A DNA stretch of 64,000 nucleotides from Bombus terrestris (taxonomy: Eukaryota; Arthropoda; Insecta; Hymenoptera; Apidae). The notes under the pieces were generated by a model, which was given only the letters and a program-made list of their open reading frames with translations, was not told the origin of the DNA and searched no databases. A program made the translations under genes and the position numbers. Below, in pieces: positions 42,501-54,500 of the stretch. The stretch covers positions 14,964,164-15,028,163 of the forward strand of contig NC_063274.1 in NCBI RefSeq assembly GCF_910591885.1. The letters run 5' to 3'. Within the stretch, counting starts at the first letter, position 1. Each line of letters starts with the position of its first letter.

Positions 42501-45500
42501 GGGCGAAAATCGTGGTTTCTCTGGAGCGTGCAGTCGCGCAAAAAGATGCGCAGAATTATTTGCAAGAATACAGTATTAAACTGGGGCCTGGAGATGACCC
42601 GAACAACCCCGCCTCGGAACAGCGCGGAGTCCTGGTTATTAAAAGTAAATCGAAAACCAAGGCGAAGCAACGCAAAGGCGCGGTGGCTAATTGGAAGGTG
42701 ACGTGTTTTCCTCTGTTGTTTCATTTTCTCTCTTCTTTTTTTCTTTTTTTTTTTTTAAATAGGTTTTAGCGTCGCATCAACTACACATATGTGATTATCA
42801 ACGACGATAACGAGTACTGAAAATATTATGGATATTAGATTTTGTTACACATATAACATAGTGCTTTTTAAATAGAAAGAAACTCGCTGAGTTGATATCC
42901 ATGTTCAAACCTATGTTCAAACCTATGTTTCTCCTCGTTTTATAGTTATCAGCTTTGTGCTTTAACAAGTATTTTTAATGGATTTTTGTACAGTAACGAA
43001 TCGATTTAAAGGGTCCGGATACATTTCAAACTTTTCGAAATCTTTGTTTTAAGCGACTAGAATAACAAAAATAACCGAAGTAGCGTTATGAATTTTCATC
43101 AGCTGTATTTCTTGTAATTATCTTTTTTTTATCTCGATATTACAGTATTTCCAAGAAATTATAATAAACGTATTAATTTAATTTGCATTCTTTTTCTCTC
43201 TTCTCTTAAAAACTAATTCCTTTTACACCTTATTATTTTTAATTTAACTTCAATATTACAGGATTTTTTAATGAAATTAAAATAGAATGCAGTTGCAAAA
43301 TGCAGTTTGCCTTATCTTCCACTTTTCTCGTAGAATTTCTACACTGAAATTTTTTAATCTCGTTACTCTTAATTTAACTCTTTATGTTTAATGCTTCTGC
43401 TTACAGCGCGTAGGCAAAGTGACGATAAACGAATTGAAGAAACGTGGCATAACAGGAGAGGCGTTGCGACGAGTCATGTGGGGTCGAGCATCTTTCTCCA
43501 CTCCTGTCAGAACAAGGTAATATCAAGTTGCGTTCATTATAGGACAAAGGAAGTGATAAATGTAACATCGAAATCGTTAATTGATTCGTTAACGGGGGCC
43601 CACGTGGTGTCTGAAACCATGTAAATTGTCTCGGCTTAATGGAACGCGATACAATTGACCTTGCACCTGTGACAGTTAATATGCAAGGCATCAAGGTTAC
43701 GAAATCCGATATTAACGTCGGTAAATGCGGTGCATTCGATATTGATAACATGAGGGGCATGACACGTGATTCGACAAACTATTATCTCCAAGGACACGAT
43801 ATTGGTCGACCATAATGCTTGACAGTGTCATCATTCTGAATACTCCTGTCATGCTATCACATGCTGAAGGCACTGGAATTTCTACCAATTTGTGTTATCG
43901 AATCTGGTATAATATCATACGAGATAATATTTGGCGTTCAAGGACTAAAAGACTAAATTTTGAGGATTCTAGGTGATCAGCTATACAAGGCGATCCACTT
44001 AACTTTATCACCTAGAATATTTTGCTTGTTTTTGATAATATCAAGGAATATTTCAGATACAAGTCGAATAGTTTCGAGGAGAGCACCATTTGGCATGATT
44101 AGTTTTTTCAGTGGATGAACGCGTAAATGATATATGAAGGTTAGCGTTGTTTCTTTAAGTGAAATCATATAATTTAATAAATTAATCGATCCATTGCGAT
44201 ATTCTTGATAAAAAAGTGTATTTTCGAGCTATCGCGGGGAGACGCGGTCACGAGAATACGCGTCAACGGGAATCGTAAATTCCCGTTACGATTGTAATAA
44301 TCGACACCACGAATAGCTCGATCCCCTCATTTCGTTTAGGATAATAAAGGTGGTTGTTGTAGTATAACACTGTGATTCACAGGGTTATAAAAATATATAT
44401 TTCCAACATTTTGTACAATCACACAAGTTAGTAACGCCGTTGATTAAGATACAGGTAACGAAGAAAAGGATTATTCGTAGATGAGAGAATTCGTGTATAT
44501 GTTGACTTTGATTGACTAGCGAGACACTTTGAGAGCTCTCGGATCTGTAGGTATTGTGAGAGCTGTAGGAACTCTCGGACCTGTAGGTACTGTGAGAGCT
44601 GTAGGAGCTCTCGGACCTGTAGGCACTGTGAGAGGTATAGGGACTCTGAAGTTCGTTCTCATGTGATTACGGAGGGAAAGCTCGGTATGGGTGTGCTCTT
44701 TGAACGAAGAACGTGGATTCGTTGCTTACATTTTTAGTTAGGAAAGTGAGGGCAATGATCCGCGATGCCGATTGATTATGACCAATGTTGGGAAGGAAGA
44801 TTGGAGGAAGAAGCCCCCTACCAACGTGGTTCATGGGCAACATTGTTCATGGGAAAAAATCCGGACTTTCCGTTAGGTAGATCTCCGCCTCTTGCGTTAG
44901 GCCACTACCCGCTTTCTCCGTAATTCTTAAGAGCGCGTAATAAACCCAAGGACCTTTCTAAAAACCAACCGAAAACACTTCTAGAATTAGAAAGTCTTCT
45001 CGGGCATTGCCGTCATAGGCTTGTGATATTTCCATGTTGTCGTCTTTTTTTTCTGCATATGTAGAGTCTGTAGCTCTATTTATAAAGTATGTTTCTCCTG
45101 TGTTAGTTATTTTTATTGGTGGAATCTGCATGATTCCATGTTTTGTTGATGGGCGTTTACTTTGCCGCTTTCTCTTCCCTCTTGCCGCACTTTCATTGGA
45201 GCACTGTTTCGCACGTCCGTTTAGGTCGCCTGCACAGGCGGAACTGGAAGCAGTGATATTGGCCTGTAAGATGCAGTTTGGTGTGGTTCTTTGCCTGGTT
45301 TAGGTAACATTTTGATCTGTGCTAATTTCCATGGTTTGGGGAAGTATTGAATTCTTAGAATTGCATTGAATATTATTGTCATTAGTCTTATCGCTTCTGG
45401 CGGAAGGTTTTTCAAGATTTTACCGTTGATTAGGTCGATTCCTGGTGCTTTGTTGTTTTTTGTTTTATCGATTATGTTTCTAATTTCTTGTGCTGTTGTT

Positions 45501-48500
45501 TTAGATATGATGTATTCCTTGTCAGTTGTGATAATAGTGGTTTGTGCATCCTCCTCCGTATGACTTTTGAGGTCGCTGTTGTTGATAATGTGTGGTGTGA
45601 AAGATGATTGGAGAATTCTTCAGCTTGTTCTTCGTCGCTTCTTGCCCATGTGTTATCTGCTTTTTTGATACAGCCACGTTAATAAGGAATATTTACAAGC
45701 AACCACCGTTACAGTTCAAACTAGCAGCAACTACTTCCAGTTGTCAGCAGTATTTGTGCCACCGCGATACAAAATAACATCAGAAATGTGGGAAGAATAC
45801 TTCTAGCACTTAGGGCACAAGTACATCGTAGCGGGAGACTACAACTCAAAGCACACGCTATGGGGATCGAGAAACACTACACCTCGAGGCAGAATACTGG
45901 AAAAATACATTAGAAATAATAACCTCAACATATTATCCACCGGAACACCGAAATACTGGCCGACTGACCTGAACAAAAAACCAGATCTTCTGGACTTTGC
46001 AGTTACAAGGGGACTAAACACAAACGAACTGAAAATAACACCCAACCTCGTGCTTAGCTCGGATCATACACCCATAATAATTGAATACAGAAACAAACCA
46101 ATACTTTATAGCAAACCAGAAACACTATGCAATAAAATCACCAAATGGCAAACTTTCAAAGAAATAATAGATAGCAAAATAAACTGCAACATCCCGTTGA
46201 AAACTCCTGAACACATAGAACAGGCAGTAGTAACATTACAGCAAGAAGCAGCAAGGACAACCACTACACCCGAATCAACCAGCAGACAAACAATAACAAT
46301 TCCGCAAGAAATACTCGACAAAATTAGAGAAAAAAGAAAAGCGAAAGCAAAATGGCAAAAACACAAAACTCGAGAAAACAAAAAACACCTAAACAAACTT
46401 GCAAAGGAAATAAAAAACAAAAGAAAAGAGCACAACAATAACGAATTCGCAAAGTTCATAGGGACACTCTCTACACACAAGAACTTCAACTACTCCCTAT
46501 GGAAAGCCACGAAAAAAATAAAGAAGCCAATAATACCCGTCCAAGCAATCAGAAAAGCAGATAACACATGGGCAAGAAGCAACGAAGAACAAGCTGAAGA
46601 ATTCTTCAACCACCTCTGCAACACATTCACACCACACATTATCAACAACAGCACAAGAAATTAGAAACATAATCGATAAAACAAAAAACAACAAAGCACC
46701 AGAAATCGACCTAATCAATGGCAAAATCTTGAAAAACCTTTCGCCAAAAGCGATAAGACTAATAACAATAATGTTCAATGCAATTCTAAGAATTCAATAC
46801 TTCCCCAAACCATGGAAATTAGCACAGATCAAAATGTTACCTAAACCAGGCAAAGATCCACACCAAACTGCATCTTACAGACCAATATCACTGCTTCCAG
46901 TATTTTCCAAAATAGTGGAAAAAATAATATATTACAAATAGACATAAATAAAACAATAATAGAGATAAAAAAAACTAATACCGGAACACCAATTTGGTTT
47001 CAGAAACAAACACTCCACGATAGAGCAATTGCACAGGCTTATAAACGAAATAATAATAACACTAGAAAACAAGGAATACTGCACAGCCCTCTTTATGGAC
47101 ATAGAGAAAGCATTTGACAAAATTAACTATGAAAGCCTACTACAAACAATTAGGAAACAATTCCCGGAGCCAAATACACCAATTAATAAAATCCTACCTA
47201 AGCACCAGAACCTTCGTAACAAAAATCAAGGACACACATTCTGAAGTTAAAGACATCAAGGCAGGGGTACCACAAGGAAGCGTCCTAGGCCCAATACTAT
47301 ACACATTATACACGGCGAACATACCAACAACTACCAATAGTACAGTACTGACATTCGCGGACGACACAATTATACTAGTCAGGCATACGAACCCAGAAAC
47401 GGCAGTCAAATTACTACAAGAACATATCACAAAAATAGAAAAGTGGCTACAAGAAAAACAAATAAAAGCAAACCCCAATAAATGCAACCATATTACATTC
47501 ACGCTACGAAGAAAGATACCACCAAACATCCTTCTGAACGGCACGCATATAACACAAACAAAGCATGTCAAATACCTAGGACTCCACTTAGATACACAAC
47601 TCACATGGAAACTACATACCAAATCAATAATAGAAAAAATACAGAAAACAAGGAGACAAATACATTGGCTAACAAGCCGAAAATCCAAATTAACCATAGA
47701 AAATAAATTAAAAATATATAAAACGATCATAAAACCAATCTGGACGTACGGAATACCACTATGGGGGACAGCAGCAATGAGTCATATAAACAAAATAGAG
47801 ATAATACAAGCTAAAATCCTTAGAACAATAGTAAATGCACCATGATACGTTAGAAATGATGACATACGGCGGGACCTGGGAATCCCAACGGTCAAGGAAG
47901 AAATTAGCAGATACTCAGAAAAATACAAATCAAGAATAGCAACACACTCAAACCGGCTAGCTGCGGAAACGTTCAAAACCATAAACATGGACAGAAGGCT
48001 AAAAAGGAAGCACCCAGCAGACCTCACAAAGGATATAACCTCGCAAACGCGAGGATGGTACCCCGCTGGGGATAGCCACCAACATGTTAATATTACTGTT
48101 AAAAAATTCTACCAAATGTCCAAATTGGACAAATTGTGAATTTCAATAAATAAATATAAAAAAAACTTGGCTGTGTAGATAATGTTTGATATCGTTTCTG
48201 ACTATCACTGGTGTTCCTCCGTGCGCTTTTCCTGAGGGGTGTTTGGTATCATTTATGGTGTAGTATGGTATTTTCATGTAGCTTTTTGTAGTGAAGTGTG
48301 TTTCTGAGACAAGTAGTATGTCTATATGTAACAAAAAGTGTTAACGTATTTCTATAACCTGTAGTCGGAAAACTATTAGTTTAGTAGATATTTTAGCTTT
48401 AATTTGTCAAACTTAAGGTATGAAAGGCAAAGATAACGAAAACACTGGAATACCATTTCGCGTTTTTCCCTTTGCCTCTCATACGTCAAATTTGACAAAT

Positions 48501-51500
48501 TATAGTTAAAATATCTACTAAACTAAAAGTATATACGAATAGATAGTAAACAGATTAATACTCTTTTGTAGAGACATAAGGATGACATAAGGAAGTAATA
48601 CATGCTAATGTATTAAAATATATATGATTCCGATTTAGGAAACATCGATGATATTCCTGTACGTGTTCACATATGAAAAATGCTAATTATGTGAAATTAC
48701 GTTGCTCTCTAAACCATTCGAGTTGTACCTGGAACATATTTTAATATTATTAAAAACAACATTTCAAGTAATAGAGTTAATTGAACAACCTTATACACGT
48801 GACTTGTTTTGAAAGCATTGAGTAGACTACGGATATTTATTATGCAGCTTCATAATTCTACAAAGATAATTAAAAAGGAATGGAACCTAGATAGAAAATT
48901 GTTTGTTCTATTACTTTGGATATTTCATACATATTTCCTTATTACTCGTACTCTGCATTTTTGCACCTTTAAGGGAAGGCTAAGGTTAATTCGTACAAAA
49001 ATAAGGCATGTTTTTGTGAATTATTTGTGACGACACAGTTAAAATCTCTTTATTAAAACCAATAATACATTAAAGTATGACATTCGAAGAATATTGTATA
49101 AAATTTTCACGGAGAAATATTAAAAAATACGGCAATGGCAGCAATTATTCGGACGTGTCTCGGAAAAAAGTAGAATTGCTCATAACTTGGTGCTGGATCA
49201 TCTGAAATCAAAAAATCAAAGTTCATTCGTTAGGTAACAATTTTCCCCAGGTAACGCTGGGAGGGGTTTTCGAAATTTCAATTTTTCACTTTTATGGAAT
49301 ACTTTGAAGGGAAAATTAGCCGCAAATTTTCGCAAAACTTTAACTGTGCCGTCACAAATGATTCACAAAAACATGCCTTATTTTTGTACGAATTAACCTT
49401 AGCCTCCCCTTAAATTTAACATAAATTCATTCTGGAAAATTTTAGAAATGTTTAAATTCGCACAGAATTTCGTGATCTAATCATAATGGTACGGTATTGT
49501 ATATGTTGATTGGCTAATAAATATTAATATGCTCATATTGCATAAGTATGGGATATTTTTTCAATGGTTCTATAGTTCGGGTATTACCGATAAAAATTTA
49601 CGCGAGTTTAATAGCATTCGATATCAGACAACTGATATTAAGAACGTCTGCATCGGACTCCAATTTTAATGGCACCTCATTGCGATTGATTTTCATAAAT
49701 GTCAAAGAGTAGAAATTAGCTTGAGAGTAGCAGAGCTTTCCACCAAATTTTACTTATCAAGATATTTTATTTAGGTCGGCATTTGTACTCGATGCTCGAA
49801 CTTTTAAAACGACGAGACTCGTAAATGATCAGACGGAACGACTTCAGATGATTTTAATGTTCGAAAGGCTTTAAACGTTAAGGCTTGAACGCTCGAAACT
49901 TCACGCATATATTTTACACAGTAAATATTACGAGTTGTAACATTAAAATAAGGTGGATATTAAAATTCTTTTTTTACAATAAATATTAACGTATTTCGTA
50001 AAATATTTACATATACAGAATTCATGCATATTTTATTCAATTCCAATTTTTCATCGCTATTTCTAACTTAAATATTTGGCGAAATTTGAAACGCAGTTCA
50101 TGAATTTCCAAAATATCGTATTCGGTCTCGTTCGAATTTCACTTTTATACAGTGAATCGCATTGATACTCGGCTATCATAGTGTTCGAGAGATTGTTGAA
50201 CATGTTTGTTTACGATAGAGTTAACGAACCGATTGTCTTATACCGCGTTAAAAAACATTCATTAGTTTATTTACTAAATCCATATGAACTTTCTGCGTAG
50301 CAGACGACAAACTAAATAATGTAATCAAATTTTTTAGGTATGAAGAATGTTCAGACACATATAACATCTTGTTTTTTATGTGCTTTTATCGCTGATGCAA
50401 ATGAGATGCGAAGAAAAAAGAAAAGCAAGGAAAAACGAGTCTCGAAATAGGCAAATTATTAAAGTAGACTGTAAATTATATTTAAATCATTAGGTTGTCC
50501 GAATAGTGTCCCTCTTTCGTAAACGTGTTTTTTACGACAGTGCATCTTCATACAAACGTGAAACCAAGTCTGTGAAATGTCGCGGTGTTTATCTCAACAG
50601 AACAAAATGGATCGTACAATAATAAATGATCGTACAAAAATAATATGAGGTGTAAGTGTTGTCCGTGGTAATTGTAGCTGCTGGTTGTAGATATAGCTGC
50701 TGGGGTACTGCTGTTTTTCTTCTAATTTAAAAATCGTGGAAGAAAATTCGAATTCCGGAATTTGAAGCCGGGTCCCGAACGTTCGTAATCTAAGGCGCTA
50801 ACCACTGCGCTGCCGTTGTCCGGTTCTGGTTAGTGTCGAGCAGTGGTATTTTGCTGTCGAGTGCCGTCACAAATATAAAACAAAAAACGTTGTGCGTCTA
50901 TTATTTCCTCATAAAACGAAAGAAACTTTTCGGACAACCTAATAAATTATAAAGTCCCCAGTAAAAGATGTTATTTGGATAATACCGAAGGAGAGATAAT
51001 CAATTTCTGCGCAGTCCAAACACTGCCGAGCCTCAAGTTTCAGCGGTTACGGCCGGTTTTGGAGACGCATTGACCGCAGCGCTGGATGTGGTGGCGTTCG
51101 CCCACGATCTCGACTTGTCTACTGCTACGGAAGGAATTCCGACCAACAACGACGCGAAGCAATCGAAATCGAAGACCGCCTGCAAGGATCAAGTAAAATC
51201 GGCGACGAATAATAAGGAGAAAGTGTCGACGAACGTTCAGCAACAACGGAAACTAACCACTGAAAATTTGGATAATCTGGCGAGCAGTCGTAATGATATT
51301 GACAAAATATCCAGCGAATTTGTGGCCGTTCGCGAGATGAATTCGAAGAACGCGAGTCGTAAGTAAAGTTATTGCATTAATTAAAAAGGAATTTTATGAA
51401 AAACTATGAAAAACAGTGGATTGCAACAACGAATATATTTTAAATAATGTTTAATACTGTACGCTAGGTATTTCATGTTCTTAATATTTTAATATAAAGT

Positions 51501-54500
51501 GATAACATAGAATAATAATAATGATGTGCGAATATTTTGATATTTCTATTTTAATTTTTATATTTTTAATATTTTAAGATAGAATAGTAATAAGAAGAAT
51601 AATATATGAATTTTTACACAATTGGTAATCACACCGGATTACTGATTACGCTCATCCCTAAACCCGGAAAACCAATACACGAAACTAGCTCCTATCGCCC
51701 AATTAGTCTTCTATTAGGTCATCCCATAAGTTCGTGCCGACTTTTGTGTATACATTTCATGTGTCCATTTATAAACATACGGCGATAAGGGACCAATGCA
51801 CTTGAAAAATGGGAAGAAGTTGTACAACGAGAGGAGGATTACATTTTTTTCATGAAACTGAAAGGTATGTAAACAATCTTAACATATCTAACCGCTCGAA
51901 AAACGGAACGAACTTATAGGATGATCTAATACCTACTTTGTGAAAACTATTCGAAAAGTTGCTAACGAATCGACTCCTTCCACTTCTAGAGGATCTGAAA
52001 ACCCTGCCAGATCATCAATTCGGCTTTCGGAAGCAGCATTCCACAATAGAGCAAATCCACCGAATAACACACAATATCAGCCAAACCCTCGAAAAGAAAA
52101 AATACTGCTCAGCGGTATTCCTTGATATCCAACAGACATTCGACAAAGTATGGCACGAAGGGCTTCTTTACGAACTTAAAAAAGTCCTACCACACACTTA
52201 CTACTCCATCCTAAAGTCCTACCTAACCAATAGGCAATTCATGATTAAATACGCAGACGCCATTACCACAACTTTCCCAATAGAAGCGGGCATACCCCAA
52301 GGCAGTGTCGTCGGACCACTTCTATTCTCCATCTACACTGTCGATTTACCAATATCAACAGATATAACCATAGCAACATTTGCCGACGACACAGCACTAT
52401 TAGCGTCCCACACCAACCCGATAATAGCCTCATCCACTCTCCAGCGAGGTCTCGACTCAATGGAAAAGTGATTCCATAAATGGGGCTTCAAAATTAATGA
52501 AAAAAAATCCACACATGTAACCTTCACGTTGCGAAAACAAACCTGCCCACAGGTCTCCATTAACAATATAACAGTTCCCAACAAGGACACAGTCAGATAC
52601 CTTGGTATGACTCTGGACAGGAGATTAACCTGGAAACAACATATCGTAGACAAATCTAAACAACTCAGGGACAAACTCAAAAAATTTTATTGGCTCATTA
52701 GCCATCGCTCCAACCTAAGCACGCAGAATAAGATTACGCTCTATAAGATCGTAGTAAAACCTGTCTGGACCTACGGAATCCAACTATGGGGAACAGCAAG
52801 TAATTCCAACATTGAAATACTCCAATGCTTCCAATCGAAAACGCTAAGATCCCTATTAAATGCACCCTAGTATGTTACCAACGAAACAATCCACCGTGAC
52901 CTCAAGATACCTACAGTCAAAGATGAAATACACAAGTCTAGAAGCAGATATAACACAAGAGTCAACAACCACCATAACCCATTAGTCACCCAACTACTGA
53001 ACACGACGGACCAGATCCGCAGACTAAAAAGAAAGTACCCTTTAGATTAAATCCTTAGATCCTACTAGAACCAACAATATAAAACTATTATAAACCATGT
53101 CATTGTATCACGCCAAATGAAGTTACTGAAAATTCTCAACGAGAATTGACTGTAAATATTCTAACAAATAAAAAAAAAATTCAATATCGTTAATCCTATA
53201 GCATCCACGGGCGAGATGTTTTGTGAACCGATTTTTACAGACATCGCGCAAGATATTTCGTTTATAAATGAAAAAGGTTTTTTTTTTAAAAAAGGTATAG
53301 AGATATTAAAAGTTGCAAATGTTTCGATAAAAAAAAGGACATTATTCACAATGGACACAATAGAGCGATTCCTATCTCGGCAATTTGTTGAACCAATCCT
53401 AATCTGTAATTCAATGAAAATTAAAATATTTTCTTTTCTTTTGAAAATGTGCGATAATAAAATTGTTTATTTTGATTTTTCTTTCAAACGATGCATTCCG
53501 TCAATTATAAACAATTTCGTTTCTTTATAGTTTAAAAAGGAATGCAAGACGAATTATTCTTCTTTCTTTGACTGTCTTTACGTGTTCTCCAATTTGTTTA
53601 TTAAAATCTGATATATCCTCTACATATAATCCAAATTTTGTGAGTTATTTCGAAGCGCTATAGTAATGGTAATCGAATCAAGCTTATGAATGTGTATGAA
53701 TTTTTACTGCTGCATATAGGTCTTTATTTGTCGGATAAAATTCGATAACAAAACCAAGTTCCAACTTCGATGTTATCCGTTAGAAAGTAATATCGAGGCG
53801 TGAAATAATTGGTAATTATTAAGTACAAATTATTTGATATTGAATTAAATTTCGAATTTCAGAACGTACATATATAACTGAACAGATCAAAGTAGAAATA
53901 TAAATGTTACAGCTTTTCGCGTTATTAGGAAATCTCACGAGTTTGTTAAGCAGAAGTCGATTAAATCTTGCGGATTCTTCGCTAGATGCTCTCATTTTGT
54001 CTGCATAATTATCCATGTATTTTAAAACCGAACACTTGTCATTCAACTTAAATTCAAAAGCTTGCAGATCTTAATCACGATAATTTGGTTATTAAAGCGT
54101 AAATGAAACGAGAGACTTTATTGATTAACCTAAAAGTAGTGCAACAAGCATTGGATAATTTATGGCCTTTCATCCGTTAAGCATATGATTATCATAAATT
54201 AGCAAAGTTGTAACCTAATTTCCTTCGTTAATCAAATATTGTAATCCTTCAGTATTCTTCAGCAATTACTACAATATTATACCTTCTTCCTTTAATTATT
54301 ACTTCTGTTTCGAGGTTTCCATTAACAAAGAATATTATCAATTCATTAATTATCACCTTCGGTTCCTCCAAGTTTTTATACAACTCTACGTACATTTTTA
54401 TTGCTTTTTACTCGATATAATCAAACTGTGCCAACTTTACAAGATTAAACTAGATTGTAACCATTATATGTTATGTAATATGTGTAATGTGTAGTGTAAC

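Larger units (their letters stand above)
43517..51014 (+). other. iav intron 9 (7.5 kb), rich in mobile elements
   Basis: Contents in order: unique AT-rich DNA to about 44215; a GC-rich repeat-like block with a 36-bp minisatellite (44215-45030); jockey-like LINE pieces in both orientations (about 45030-48330); two foldback elements (48372-48530, 48968-49414); AT-rich DNA; and a mariner-derived element containing a tRNA-derived SINE (50490-50942). No host coding sequence was recognised in it. Confidence 0.8.

Noticed and set aside
46106..46489. 127-codon - strand frame
   Set aside because: Antisense shadow of the LINE copy 1 reading frame; the same applies to 47194-47730.
45228..48330. Twin-priming as the cause of the inverted LINE order
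   Set aside because: Twin-priming leaves the inverted 5' part on the 5' side of the 3' part. Here it lies beyond the poly(A) end, and a segment is present twice.
50755..50830. Functional tRNA gene on the - strand
   Set aside because: A- and B-box words are present, but the stems do not pair well and it lies within a SINE body in a transposon.
53216..53530. 104-codon + strand frame after LINE copy 2
   Set aside because: AT-rich, Phe/Ile/Lys-dominated sequence with no similarity; also open on the other strand.
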